Shown here: in pieces, positions 18,740-29,060 of the stretch | Position numbering within the stretch: the first letter of the stretch is position 1 | Layout of the letters: each line of letters opens with the position of its first letter | Source: Chrysomallon squamiferum | Taxonomy: Eukaryota > Mollusca > Gastropoda > Neomphalida > Peltospiridae | NCBI GenBank assembly: GCA_012295275.1 | Contig: CM022679.1 | Span: forward strand, 23,407,002-23,439,501 | DNA: 32,500 nucleotides | Direction: 5' to 3' | The notes under the pieces: model-generated | Databases searched by the model: none | What the model saw: only the letters and a program-made list of their open reading frames with translations | What the model was told of the DNA's origin: nothing | Program-made: the position numbers and the translations under genes

Positions 18740-18750
18740 TACTATCGATA

Positions 18751-19045
18751 ATTCTACCACTACAACTACTACCATAACCTCTAGTTACCACTACTATTAC
18801 TACTACATCTACTTCTAATGCTATATTAATTAATACTATTACTGATGCTACTAGTACTACTACTACCATTACTACTAGTACTACTAGTGCTACTATAACT
18901 AAGACTGCAACTGCTACTGTTACTACTATTATCTCTACTATTGTTTCTATCGCTATTAACTCTAATACTATTACTACTACTAAAACACAACAACAACAAC
19001 AACTACTACTACTACTACTACTACTGTTACTACTAATAATATTAT
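18751..19045. repeat. Degenerate (ACT)n trinucleotide array
   Basis: About 290 bp of ACT units with many substitutions (ACN, ATT, GCT), ending in purer (CAA)n and (CTA)n at about 18987-19022. The transposon relic sits directly at its left edge. Confidence 0.9.
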
Positions 19046-19143
19046 ACAACCTCTATTAATACTTAAATCTAGTGCTGATGCTAATAATTATAAACAGTAA
19101 ACAAGCATGCACATAGAGATTATTATTATTTAACATAAAACAA

Positions 19144-19144
<1 letters not shown>

Positions 19145-19190
<46 letters not shown>
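19145..19190. repeat. (AAT)n microsatellite
   Basis: About 15 perfect units followed by AAAT/TAAT-rich sequence. Confidence 0.95.
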
Positions 19191-19192
<2 letters not shown>

Positions 19193-19239
19193 TTAAAATA
19201 AATAAATAATTAATTATTTTTTTAAATCTCTATTTTAAA

Positions 19240-19582
19240 CTAGCACGTATCAATAGCAACACCACAGACAACTTCACACATTGTTCACTACTTTTAGCCC
19301 CGGGGAACAAAACGTGGAGGGCGTGTCTTGGCTCCCGCCCTTCGGTCCCCAGCTATCTCAGCCAAACAATTACCGGATTCGGCCGAAAACAACTCGAGAT
19401 TCACGACTTCGCCATCTGCACCTTTGTGTTATTACAAAGTCATCAAATATCGGCTTGTAATTAACGCCCAGAATATGTTATGTTCCTGGAGTCATTATGG
19501 GTCACTGGATGTGAACGTCATAAATTATTTACTCAGCTGTGAATGGCAGAAGAACAGACACAAAGAGATGAATTATGGAAAA

Positions 19583-19584
<2 letters not shown>
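19240..19584. other. Unique, CpG-richer segment; possible regulatory DNA
   Basis: Includes GCCCCGGGG at about 19298-19306, GGGCGTG and CCCGCCC near 19319-19340, and CGCCATC at 19410-19416. A plus frame open to 19780 is non-ATG and runs into the (AG)n tract. No gene assigned. Confidence 0.3.

Positions 19585-19677
<93 letters not shown>
19585..19677. repeat. (AG)n tract, about 93 bp
   Basis: Perfect AG units. Confidence 0.98.
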
Positions 19678-19681
<4 letters not shown>

Positions 19682-19778
19682 AATACAAACACATACTCAG
19701 AGAGAAATAAATACATATTAACACAAATATTCATGAGACGGCTGCTATATATGCTGAACGAATCTCTATATAGCTATT

Positions 19779-19813
19779 AATTTTATTTATTTATTTATTT
19801 ATTTATTTATTTT
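19779..19813. repeat. (TTTA)n tetranucleotide array
   Basis: About eight units. Confidence 0.95.
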
Positions 19814-20248
19814 GTATTTCCCACAGAAATTTAATTCAAGTATTATCGATCTTGCTACAAATTATTAACATTACCGGGAATGAGAAACATTACACTGACT
19901 TGTAATCGTTAATTGTTTAAGCGTGAAGTAACAGAAATGTCTTATGTCAAGTTTTTACGATTTTCTTCATGTCAGTAAATCAAAACTGTGTCCTTGGTCA
20001 ATCAGCGATGAAGTTAACGTTCAGTGAAAAAAAAAAAATTCTCCAGCCTGGCTTTGATCTTCTGACTGATTTGTCAGAAGAAATACGCACATCGCATTAA
20101 ATTTCATTGTCACGTGATACACGAATCGATATGCATTTGATTGGTCAAATGCGCGAGCGGTGCGACCGATACTTAATGAATTCCATACATTCGAATATAC
20201 GTTTGTTCTTGTACATTCTGAGGCGCTGTTCGTCCTACTGATTTATGT
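19814..20248. promoter_or_regulatory. Unique segment with clustered palindromes (possible regulatory DNA)
   Basis: CTTCTGAC-TGATTT-GTCAGAAG is a perfect 8-bp stem at 20059-20080, and TCACGTGA lies at 20110-20117. GCATTTGA-TTGG-TCAAATGC at 20133-20152 is a perfect 8-bp stem with a reversed CCAAT in its centre. The three lie within 95 bp, just upstream of a 20-bp minisatellite. No gene is seen. Confidence 0.3.
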
Positions 20249-20400
20249 TTCTGATATGTAATTTATTCGACTGATACGTAATCTATGTGACCGATGCGTA
20301 ATATATGCGACTGATACGTAATTTGATGCGATCGTATGTAATTTATGCGACTGATACGTGATTTATGCGACCGGTATGTAATTTATGCGATTGATACGTA
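20249..20400. repeat. 20-bp minisatellite, about 7.6 degenerate copies
   Basis: The unit is approximately GACTGATACGTAATTTATGC. Copies differ by single substitutions, and two copies differ by 1-bp indels. Many units keep TACGTA. It is not a short-period microsatellite. An ORF starting near 20385 is incidental. Confidence 0.9.
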
Positions 20401-20826
20401 AACTGTATATAATGATTATCATTCATGCCTCATTACGTCACGAAACGGACACAGAGCTCGTACATCAGTATGATAAACGTATGAACAACAAAAATAAAAT
20501 AAACCCACTCGTACATCATACAAACAAGGACGCATGTACCAGTACGAGTACGTACAGTGTGATGTTACCTGTTGCATAAATTATGAATATCGGTCGCCCA
20601 TATTGCGTTTCTGTGACATTAATTACGTATCGATTCGCATGTCACGTTTCAGAGAAATAAAATATGAAGTGGCGCTTCACGTGACAAATAAATAACACGA
20701 CCAAAGACAGCTGATGAAAATTAACTAAGCGTTTCATTCGTCGTAGGCTGCATAAAGACATATTTTATATTTTAAACACGAACAGATATTGTGAAAACAT
20801 GACATTAAATACGACCAAACATACGC

Positions 20827-20827
<1 letters not shown>
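20401..20827. other. Unique segment with TCACGTGA, no gene assigned
   Basis: Balanced composition for the first 300 bp. GCGCTTCACGTGACAA lies around 20672-20686. A non-repetitive plus frame ends at 20579 but has no family resemblance. Confidence 0.35.
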
Positions 20828-20861
<34 letters not shown>

Positions 20862-20866
20862 AAAAC
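20828..20866. repeat. (AT)n-(AC)n microsatellite
   Basis: About 13 AT units followed by a short AC run. Confidence 0.95.
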
Positions 20867-20984
20867 TAAGAGCCAACAGAACTGAATTACGTAATGAGAC
20901 TTTTTATGTTTTATTTATATCCACGATCGTGATAATAATATGGCGATAAAAATGTTCTAATATATGACACAAATAGTAAATTAA

Positions 20985-21035
20985 ATTAAAAAAAAAAAAA
21001 AAACAGTGAAAAACTCAATATTTTTTTAAATTTAA

Positions 21036-21067
<32 letters not shown>

Positions 21068-21082
21068 CGTTGTTGTTGTGTG
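20985..21082. repeat. Poly-A, T/A tract and (ATT)n-(GTT)n
   Basis: A run at about 20988-21003, and (ATT)n at 21037-21067 followed by GTT units. Confidence 0.9.
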
Positions 21083-21310
21083 TATACGTATCTCTTTGAC
21101 TGTGAGTTTATAAACATATGTTTGTATATGCGTGCGTCTGCATGTGAACATGTGTGAGTTCGTGTCTGTCTTTGTGAGTGTGTTCATGTTTGTTTGATGC
21201 TGTATGTTTTAATATGTGTGTGTATCCCTGTTTGCCTGTGATATATACACTATTTATATGTGTGTATACGGACGGATACAAACTGACAGCTACACAGACA
21301 GGCAGAGACA
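21083..21310. repeat. TG-rich low-complexity sequence
   Basis: Irregular TGTG/TATG/TGCG-type DNA. The His/Thr-rich minus-strand frame is a translation artefact. Confidence 0.6.
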
Positions 21311-21403
21311 TAGAAATAAAATATTAGCACATAAAAATAGTAAACAAACGATACAAGTTTTATAACGTGAAGAATAACTAAGCTGGTTAAGTACAGTTAA
21401 ATC

Positions 21404-21840
21404 TTAATACAATCTAAAACGCCTTTAACATTTAATACGATCTGATACGAATTAAAATTTAATACGATCTGATACACATTTAACGTTTAATACGATCTGA
21501 TACACATTTAATGTTTAATACGATCTGGTACGCCTTTAACATTTAATACGATCCGAAACACATTTAACGTTTAATACAGTCTGATATGCATTAAAATGTT
21601 AACACAATTTGATTCGCATTTAATATTTAAAACGATCGATACCCAATTAATAATATTTAATACGATCTGATACACATTTAATATTCATATGATTTGATAT
21701 GCATTTAACATTTAAAACGATCTGATACGCATTTAACATTTAGTACGATCTAATACGCATTTAAAATTTAGAACGACCTGGGACGCATTTAACATTTAAT
21801 ACGATCTGAAACGCATCTAACATTTAATACAATGTGAACT
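21404..21840. repeat. 29-bp minisatellite, about 15 degenerate copies
   Basis: The consensus unit is about 29 bp. Its first part is approximately ACGATCTGATACGCATTT and its second part is approximately AACATTTAATA. About 15-16 copies span 437 bp, with many substitutions and occasional indels (some units are 26-30 bp). It shares the string CTGATACG with the 20-bp minisatellite 1 kb upstream. No coding potential. Confidence 0.93.
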
Positions 21841-22160
21841 AGAGATACGTGACATTTCATATAAAAGACGGCTCGCTGGTAATCGCTACAGATATAGCGC
21901 CCACTAATCGTTACCGTCCGTCCAGTCCAGGCCAGTTTGATAGATTAACGTCAAGAACAGTGTCTCTGTACCTTAATAGGATACACCGCGTTAAAATAAC
22001 TGCCATTACAGATGTCTGCGGCCAACGGTAAACTCTCAGTGTGTTCAGTCTGAAGAGGAGTGACGTATCCCAGAACAAATCCACGTCTAAGGATGCTTGT
22101 TCAAGTAACAATACTTTATGTATTAGTTGATTCGCGACCAGAAAACAGTTTCTGCAGTAA
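21841..22160 (+). promoter_or_regulatory. TATA-type core promoter candidate after the minisatellite
   Basis: CATATAAAAGACGG places a strong TATAAAAG box at 21860-21867, 20 bp after the minisatellite ends. The sequence then becomes markedly more CpG-rich (GCTCGCTGG, CGTTACCGTCCGTCC). A start near 21888-21895 would be expected. Short frames are open on both strands (plus 21849-22031, minus 21911-22111) but neither is recognisable. The promoter assignment rests on motif and composition only. Confidence 0.3.
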
Positions 22161-22460
22161 AGAGTGCAATAACTAGTGCAATATTTATATGTTTTTGTAT
22201 ATTTAAATATTATATGTGTGTATTTAGGATTGCATATTCTCTGTCTTTGGTACGTCTGGTTAGTCTCTCCAGTTAGACACTATTCGGGAAGGGTGTGGCA
22301 CAGGAGATTTGGCCAGAGTTGTTTGAAAAACAGAAAGAAAAAAAGAATCCAGCAAAAATATACAACACTTGTATCAATACAGAAACACGCTTAACTGTAT
22401 AAACATAAATATAACAATATGTTAGTATTTATCTGCAGAAGTATCCTCTATCAATATTTA
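22161..22460. other. Unique segment, no gene assigned
   Basis: A plus frame at 22176-22394 (true ATG, 72 codons) contains a Leu/Val/Tyr-rich start and a basic end. No family recognised. Confidence 0.3.
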
Positions 22461-22545
22461 CGATATATATATATATATAATTGCTTTTTATTTATTTATT
22501 TACTATTTTCATTATTATCTTTATTATTATTATAATCTTATTAGT
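22461..22545. repeat. (TA)n and TTTA/ATT low-complexity
   Basis: TA units at about 22464-22480, then T/A-rich units. Confidence 0.85.
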
Positions 22546-23060
22546 ATAATTATGTATAGATGGTATTCCGGCTATGGCGTCATTTCGAAGGACAAAAATT
22601 ATAAAGTATACCCATAAAGAAAATTTATAGCGTTCCTCGTTTCAGACTGAATAAGAGTGACCCTGAGACAGAAACAGTTGGTCATTAAACTTTAATCAAC
22701 ATTTTAGCTAATGTCCTTAATACTAATTATCTTTCTTCACTTGAAGGTTATTAATTATTTCTGTTTCAGCAACAGCACTTATTTTCTGTAAATAACACGT
22801 GAGCAGGGATAGACTACGGTGCTTATAGTAATGTGCTAACGACAGAAGCATTAGTTCGCAGGTACATCTTCTGCGAGGCGAAGTGTAGATGATTTCCCGT
22901 TCCATCAAGTTCTCCGCGCTTGATATATCAAAACCATGATGCACTATTTTCAGTCTAGGACCAATGTGGTGAGAAAAATTAGATCAAAATGCGTGTACGT
23001 CAGATTTCCGTATTTATATAACCTTTACAAAATTATATTAATATAAATAATTATTGCTAT
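22546..23060. other. Unique segment, no gene assigned
   Basis: A minus-strand frame covers 22723-22944 (73 codons, GTG start, with an internal ATG after about 13 codons). It has a mixed, exon-like composition with paired Cys and Arg residues (SPRRRCTCEL) but no recognisable domain. It could be a decayed or real exon. Confidence 0.3.
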
Positions 23061-23140
23061 TTTTGTTGTTATTATTATCATCATCATCAGCAGCAGCAGC
23101 AGCATCACCATCAGTATCATCATTATTATTATTATCTACA
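23061..23140. repeat. (ATC)-(AGC)-(ATT) trinucleotide array
   Basis: Successive short trinucleotide blocks. Confidence 0.9.
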
Positions 23141-23420
23141 AAAGTTTGAAACTGCACGAACTTAATGATTAAAACAGGCCAGCTTGTTTTGGCTTCCTCG
23201 TTAAAGTCACGTTTTGGCGTCTTCGTTATTAGCAGAACGTGTTTCTGGACAATAGATGACCATATGTCGTTTGAAATGTCAGTTTCTGCAGAGGTCGCCG
23301 TGTGTGTTGAAGTTAGGACACGACGACAACTATTTTTATAACGTTCACCAGCGTTCAGTTTAAAATTCTTTTAACGTATCATAATTTGTTTTCTTAATAT
23401 TTAAATTACGATATGTTTTG
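23141..23420. other. Unique segment, no gene seen
   Basis: Moderately CpG-containing unique DNA without a recognisable feature. Confidence 0.4.
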
Positions 23421-23560
23421 CCTTATTTATTTATTTATCTGTTTATTTGCTTGCTTCTTTTTTTTTTTTTTTTTTTTTTATTTTATTTATGATTCCTTGT
23501 TTCTTTATTTCATATGTCAGTGCATACTTTTTGTGCATACGTCTGTCTGTCTGTCTGTCG
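23421..23560. repeat. TTTA/poly-T/(CTGT)n cluster
   Basis: T run at about 23458-23479 and (CTGT)n at about 23541-23559. Confidence 0.9.
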
Positions 23561-23699
23561 TTTTTCATGAATATTACTCTTTGAATATGTTCATGTCTGC
23601 AATGGATGTATGGCTTTTTGTTGGCGTGTGTTGCTTTGTATGTTGATCTATTGTCTTCCCAGAAAAAAACAGTTTTGTAAGAATAATACACATTTATTT

Positions 23700-23915
23700 T
23701 CTACTTATTTTATTTTATTTTATTTTATTTTATTTTATTTTATTTTATTTTATTTATTTATATATTTGTTTGTTTGTTTGTTTGTTTTTTTTTTTTTTTA
23801 TTATTTTTTTTATTTATTCGTTCATATTTTTATTATTTATTTATGTTATATAATTATTTTTATTTATTTATATTTATATTTATTTCATATTCTCACTAAA
23901 AAAAAAAAAAAAAAG
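23700..23915. repeat. (TTTTA)n, (GTTT)n and T/A-rich cluster ending in poly-A
   Basis: About ten TTTTA pentamers at 23706-23757, GTTT units at 23766-23786, T/A-rich DNA, then an A run at about 23899-23914. Confidence 0.9.
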
Positions 23916-24244
23916 AAAATAGGGTGTGATGACCTCTGTAATATTACAGGACAGTTGTATTAAAAATACATCAATACACGTGTTAAAGCTGTTTTATAAA
24001 AATAATAGATTCTCCAACAAATTTGATGAAAAATCGGAAATTTGCGTGCAGGACAACTCAGTGACTAAGTGGCCCTATTTGTCTTAAATTGCGTATCATA
24101 TATCGACATGTCTCGATAAAAACACAGTATAAAACCACTATCACATCAATTCTGTCGTCAAAATGACTATTGTTGTTATTATCGTTGTTGATGTTGTGCT
24201 GTTATAATCATCCATGTCATCATCTTCTTTATTATCTATTTTTT

Positions 24245-24245
<1 letters not shown>
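23916..24245. other. Unique segment, no gene seen
   Basis: Unique DNA with a few GTT units at about 24170-24200. Confidence 0.45.

Positions 24246-24314
<69 letters not shown>
24246..24314. repeat. (ATT)n microsatellite, about 23 units
   Basis: Perfect array. Imperfect ATT/TTTA units continue to about 24375. Confidence 0.97.
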
Positions 24315-24402
24315 CTTAAAATTATTATTATTATTACTATTACTATTTATTTATGTAATTGTTTATTTATTTATTAGCAAACAGTTAATAAATGACATAT
24401 AT

Positions 24403-24545
24403 AATATAACATAACATAACAAAACATAAATGACATAACATAACATAACATAAAATGTCATAACATAGCATAACATAAACAGCGTAAAATAACAATAACA
24501 TGACAGACAACAAATAATAATAATAAGAAGAAGAAGAAGAAGATC
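24403..24545. repeat. (AACAT)n pentanucleotide, then (AAT)n-(AAG)n
   Basis: Imperfect AACAT/AAAAT units to about 24480, then AAT units and about seven AAG units at 24524-24543. Confidence 0.9.
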
Positions 24546-24800
24546 ACACTGATCGATTTATCTGGTTTATTTTTCCTCATCGATCTGGGTCAAGCAGTGG
24601 GCGTGTCGATGAAACAGACATCCGAAATAGACAACACGTTATTTGATGACCCCCGACAATTCTGTTATAATCGAAAATCGATTTCCAATCGTGCACAGCG
24701 GCCTCGTTCTGACTGACTGCTGCTCCGCGAGACCGAACTAAAGAGACGAATGCGGATCCATAAAACGCCATTTTCGGAAGCGTCCTAACATTTACTGCGT
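24546..24800. promoter_or_regulatory. CpG-richer patch with YY1/ETS-like motif
   Basis: Unique DNA with raised CpG. ACGCCATTTTCGGAAG at 24765-24780 reads CTTCCGAAAATGGCGT on the minus strand, combining an ETS-like CTTCCG and a YY1-like ATGGCG core. A minus-strand frame opens at 24771 (64 codons) but is not a recognisable protein. Weak promoter candidate on the minus strand. Confidence 0.25.
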
Positions 24801-25330
24801 CCGTTTTATTTCTGCTCAGAAATAAGAGTGGAAGAGCTTTGTGGAGAATTATGATTAGAAAAAAAAAAATAATGTGTTAGATAAAAAAATGTGAAAAATA
24901 AGGATGAAAAACAAAAGAGAAAAATATAAAAAGCAAAATAATTGTGTAATTAATAATAATAGTGAAAAATATTGCAGAAAATTATCACTGTAAATATATA
25001 TATATATATATTGCTTGATATATATATATATATATATATATGAAGTAATAGTAAAAAAATAATAATTAATAAAAAATAAATGAAAACTGTCTAGAACCGT
25101 AAATGTAAAAAGGTTTTAAAATATTTGAAAAATAATAGTAATAATGACAAGAAAATTAACAGTAAAAATTGTATTACCAACTTTTACAGTTCAAAATCAA
25201 GGTAACAGTAAAATCTGTAAAGAAAATTAATACAAAAAACTGCATAGAAAACTAGGAGTAAAAAATGCATATTGAAAAAAAAGCAACATAATATGCTCAA
25301 TAAAAATAGCTTCAAGAGACAATATTAATT
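24801..25330. repeat. A-rich low-complexity DNA with (TA)n blocks
   Basis: Two TA blocks at about 24994-25011 and 25018-25041 are separated by TTGCTTG. The rest is loosely repetitive GTAAAAA/GAAAA-type sequence. Confidence 0.6.
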
Positions 25331-26035
25331 TCATAAACAATATTTTATGGTTGCGGTTTCGACGCCCAAATTCGGCTGTAATTGTGTGTTTGTTTTGTTG
25401 TTTTGTTTTTTGTATTTTCCTTAAACGTCTCATGCTTCAGTACCTTACGACTCAGTCTTTAAAGTACAGACTCAGTCTTTACAGAATATTCAGGAATATT
25501 ACAAATAACCTGACAAAGAGATTAGACTTTTTATTTTTTTATTATTATTATTGTTGTTTTTTTTTGTTTTTGTTTTTTTGTTTTTTTTATGAGAAGTAAT
25601 CTGGATCAATATGTTTTTTGACAATTCTGCTTTAAAAAGTAATAATGTTAAAAATTAATTAATTAATAACAGTATGTTACACTTAATTCTCTTTTCTAAC
25701 GGTCAAAAGAAAGAATGTAAAATAAAATAAAAAGGCTAGTGACGTTATTTATATTCAAACACTGGAATAAAATAAAAACGAAACTGTATTTATTATTTAA
25801 AAAATAATAATAAAAAATACAAAATACAAAATACAAAAAAACAAGAAAAAAAAAACATTTTTATTTAACTTCTCTAATTTATTAAACCAAAATGAAAAGA
25901 AAGAGAAACATAGCCACCCACTGTTTAATGTCCCGTTCATCATGTTTCAGTATTCAGTAGTGCAAACTACAACTTCTGCATATACTGCTATTACTGCTGT
26001 AACTCACTAGTAATATATATATATATACAATATAT
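25331..26035. other. AT-rich DNA, no gene seen
   Basis: T-rich at 25530-25590 and A-rich at 25790-25860. A short direct duplication (CTCAGTCTTTA) occurs at about 25450 and 25469. No coding signal. Confidence 0.45.
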
Positions 26036-26287
26036 TACTACTACTGTTGTTGTTGTTGTTGTTGTTTGTGGTTGTGGTTAACAATAATAACAGTAATACT
26101 GGTGGTAATGGTAGTAACAGCAACAACGATTGTAATAGTTGCAGGAGAAGTAGTAGTAGTGGTAGTTGTAGCAGTAGTATTAATAGTAGTAATGGTATTA
26201 GTAGTATAGTAGTGACAGTACTAACAGTGGTAATAGTAGTAATAGTAGTGTAGTAAAAGTAGTAACAGTAGTAGTAGCAGCAGAAAC

Positions 26288-26331
<44 letters not shown>

Positions 26332-26365
26332 AAGTAGCAGCAGCAGCAGCAGTTGCAGTAATTAA
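26036..26365. repeat. (GTT)n and degenerate (AGT)n array
   Basis: About 330 bp of trinucleotide units, purest as (AGT)n at 26288-26331 and (AGC)n at about 26336-26352. Ser/Asn/Val/Thr-rich frames are artefacts. Confidence 0.95.
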
Positions 26366-26620
26366 ACTGTCAAAGTACAAAATTGAAAAATAAAAGTTAG
26401 TTGATCTGAATTAAACAAAAACTGAAGAACGAAAGATTGTAAAAATAACGAAATTAGTATTGACTGACATTTGATACAACAACAGCTGGGAGACTTTATT
26501 TGCAAATAAAACTTGTCATCTGAAAATGCACGCAATTAATGACGAGCAAAACCGTTCATGCCCGCTTGTGTAGTGTCAGTGTGACCGTCTGTTATTTCTC
26601 TGTGTAAAATATAAGTAACG
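26366..26620. other. Unique segment, no gene seen
   Basis: AT-rich to mixed unique DNA. Confidence 0.45.
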
Positions 26621-26621
26621 T

Positions 26622-26850
26622 TATGTGTGTGGTGTGTGTGTGCGCGCGCGCGTGTTTTTATGTGTGTGTGTGGTTGTGTGTGTTTGTAAATATATGACAT
26701 GATCGTATTGTTTCTTTCTGTATTTATGTTTAGGCATGGGTGTGTATGTCTGTGTATGTGTATGTGTATGTCTGTGTATGTATATGTGTATGTATGTGTA
26801 TGTTTATGTGTGTGTGTGTGTGTGTGTATGTGTCTGTGTGTGTGTTTTAT
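26622..26850. repeat. TG/GC alternating tract and TATG/(TG)n array
   Basis: GT units run into six GC units at about 26641-26652 and back into GT. From 26735 there are imperfect TGTATG units, then (TG)n at about 26808-26828. Confidence 0.9.
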
Positions 26851-27348
<498 letters not shown>

Positions 27349-27379
27349 AAACTATTTGAATTCATTGAGTTTAACGTGA

Positions 27380-27534
<155 letters not shown>

Positions 27535-27599
27535 GTACGTATGTATATGTTTATCTATGTATCTATATAATAATGTATTTATGGCCTCAAAGATATACC

Positions 27600-28000
27600 C
27601 ATACACAAACACGTATGCAATAATATATAATATTACACACTCAAACAGAATAATAAATTAGCTGCTTTCATTATTTTCTACACGTATGTTCAAGCCCACG
27701 GCCAAAATACGAAAATGTGTCCAATAATTTGTTTTATACTTTATTTACGCCCAAAGCTGTTATTGTTCATAATTAACCAAACAGTACGTTGCAACATAAC
27801 GTTTTCTTTTTGTGGGTCATACGAAATGTTTTGTTTTATTAACAAACCAACGCCTTACGGGAATAGATGAAAATACTGACAAAGTTCTCTGTATTTGTTT
27901 TCATCGTAACGATTTTCATTAACAAAGACTGGAACAGATCCCGTTCTCCCAGTTAACGTAGTTTCAAATCTACAGTAATCTGTAAATATAGGTAACAGTA
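27600..28000. other. AT-rich unique segment, no gene seen
   Basis: No notable ORF or RNA signature. Confidence 0.5.
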
Positions 28001-28002
28001 AG

Positions 28003-28320
28003 CTAATAATAATAATAATAATAATAAAAATAATAATAATAGTCCAACTTCAATTACTACAACTCCTACTATTGCTACTGCTACCACTACTACTACTATT
28101 ACTACTAATATGTACGTATGTATATGTTTATCTACTACTACTGCTACTACTACTACTACTACTAATAATAATAATAATAATAATCCCCTACAATTACTGC
28201 AACTACTACTATTGCTGCTACTACTCCTACTACTACTATTGCTGCTACTACTCCTACTACTACTATTACTGGTACTACTACTACTATACTACTACTAATA
28301 ATAATAATAATAATAATAAA
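28003..28320. repeat. (AAT)n and (ACT)n compound trinucleotide region
   Basis: AAT at 28003-28040 and ACT units at 28060-28110. TACGTATGTATATGTTTATCTA at about 28112-28133 repeats almost exactly the sequence right after the GATA array at 27534-27556. ACT units continue to about 28290, where a block of about 28 bp is duplicated in tandem at about 28205-28260, and AAT follows to 28320. Confidence 0.92.
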
Positions 28321-28640
28321 TATAACAACATCAACTAAACCAAAGGCATCAAGATAATCAGTGATATTAGAGATTACAGATACAAATCGCCGGTTTAGAT
28401 CTAATTAGGGTAATTTGTCACTCCAGAGACTTATTTTTATTTTATTTAACACATGAACGCTCATACAGCAGGACGGACAGACGAACATAGATAAATCACA
28501 CAACCTTGACTTAGACAGACAGATACGTGATAAAATTTCGGTTCATCCATTATCTCAGTAAACTACTTAACGTAACTTCAGAAAATAGAAGTAATCTTAC
28601 TTTTAAATAAATAATGTTGTTCATAAACAAATTTATACAA
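28321..28640. other. Unique segment, no gene seen
   Basis: AT-rich unique DNA. Confidence 0.45.
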
Positions 28641-28770
28641 CTTTATTTTTTTTAAATAATAAATAAATAAATAAATAAATAAGAAAATACGTTTTAAAAA
28701 AACATAATAATAAATAAAAAATAATAATGAACAAAAAAAAGATGAAGTGTAAGAAAAGAAAAGAAAATTA
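28641..28770. repeat. (AAAT)n and A-rich sequence
   Basis: AAAT units at about 28657-28682, then A-rich AATAAT and AAAAG units. Confidence 0.85.
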
Positions 28771-29060
28771 ACGTCGTATTTTCCATCTTGGCAAATTTAT
28801 CTCTTTGTCACACGACCCATGACCTCGACCTTTGACACCACTGACAAAGTGACTTCGTCTCACTCGTTTTCACTTTTTCTCAGTTTGACGAAACGTGGGA
28901 TATTTTCGTGCGACCTTTTGATATGAATAAATTACTCCGTGTCAGGCCGCTCTGACGCGTCACAATGACGAAGCATGTGAAGATGCGTTTGTTATCGTCT
29001 ACTCTTACCAGCTTCCGTTGTATGACGATTTAAAGCACGCATGTCGTGCAAAAATCCTCT
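28771..29060. promoter_or_regulatory. Unique segment rich in TGAC-type half-sites
   Basis: ATGACCTCGACCTTTGAC at about 28829-28846 reads as two nuclear-receptor-type AGGTCA-like half-sites on the minus strand. GTCAG-GCCGCT-CTGAC forms a small hairpin at about 28941-28956. TGACG, TGACA and TGACC strings recur across 200 bp. Possible regulatory DNA without an assigned gene. Confidence 0.2.

Noticed and set aside
20249-21840. Tandem arrays as CRISPR repeats
   Set aside because: Units are contiguous and degenerate with no unique spacers, and the DNA is eukaryotic.
22651-22672. CCCTGAGA string as a miR-125-like seed
   Set aside because: The remaining bases do not match and no precursor hairpin is seen.
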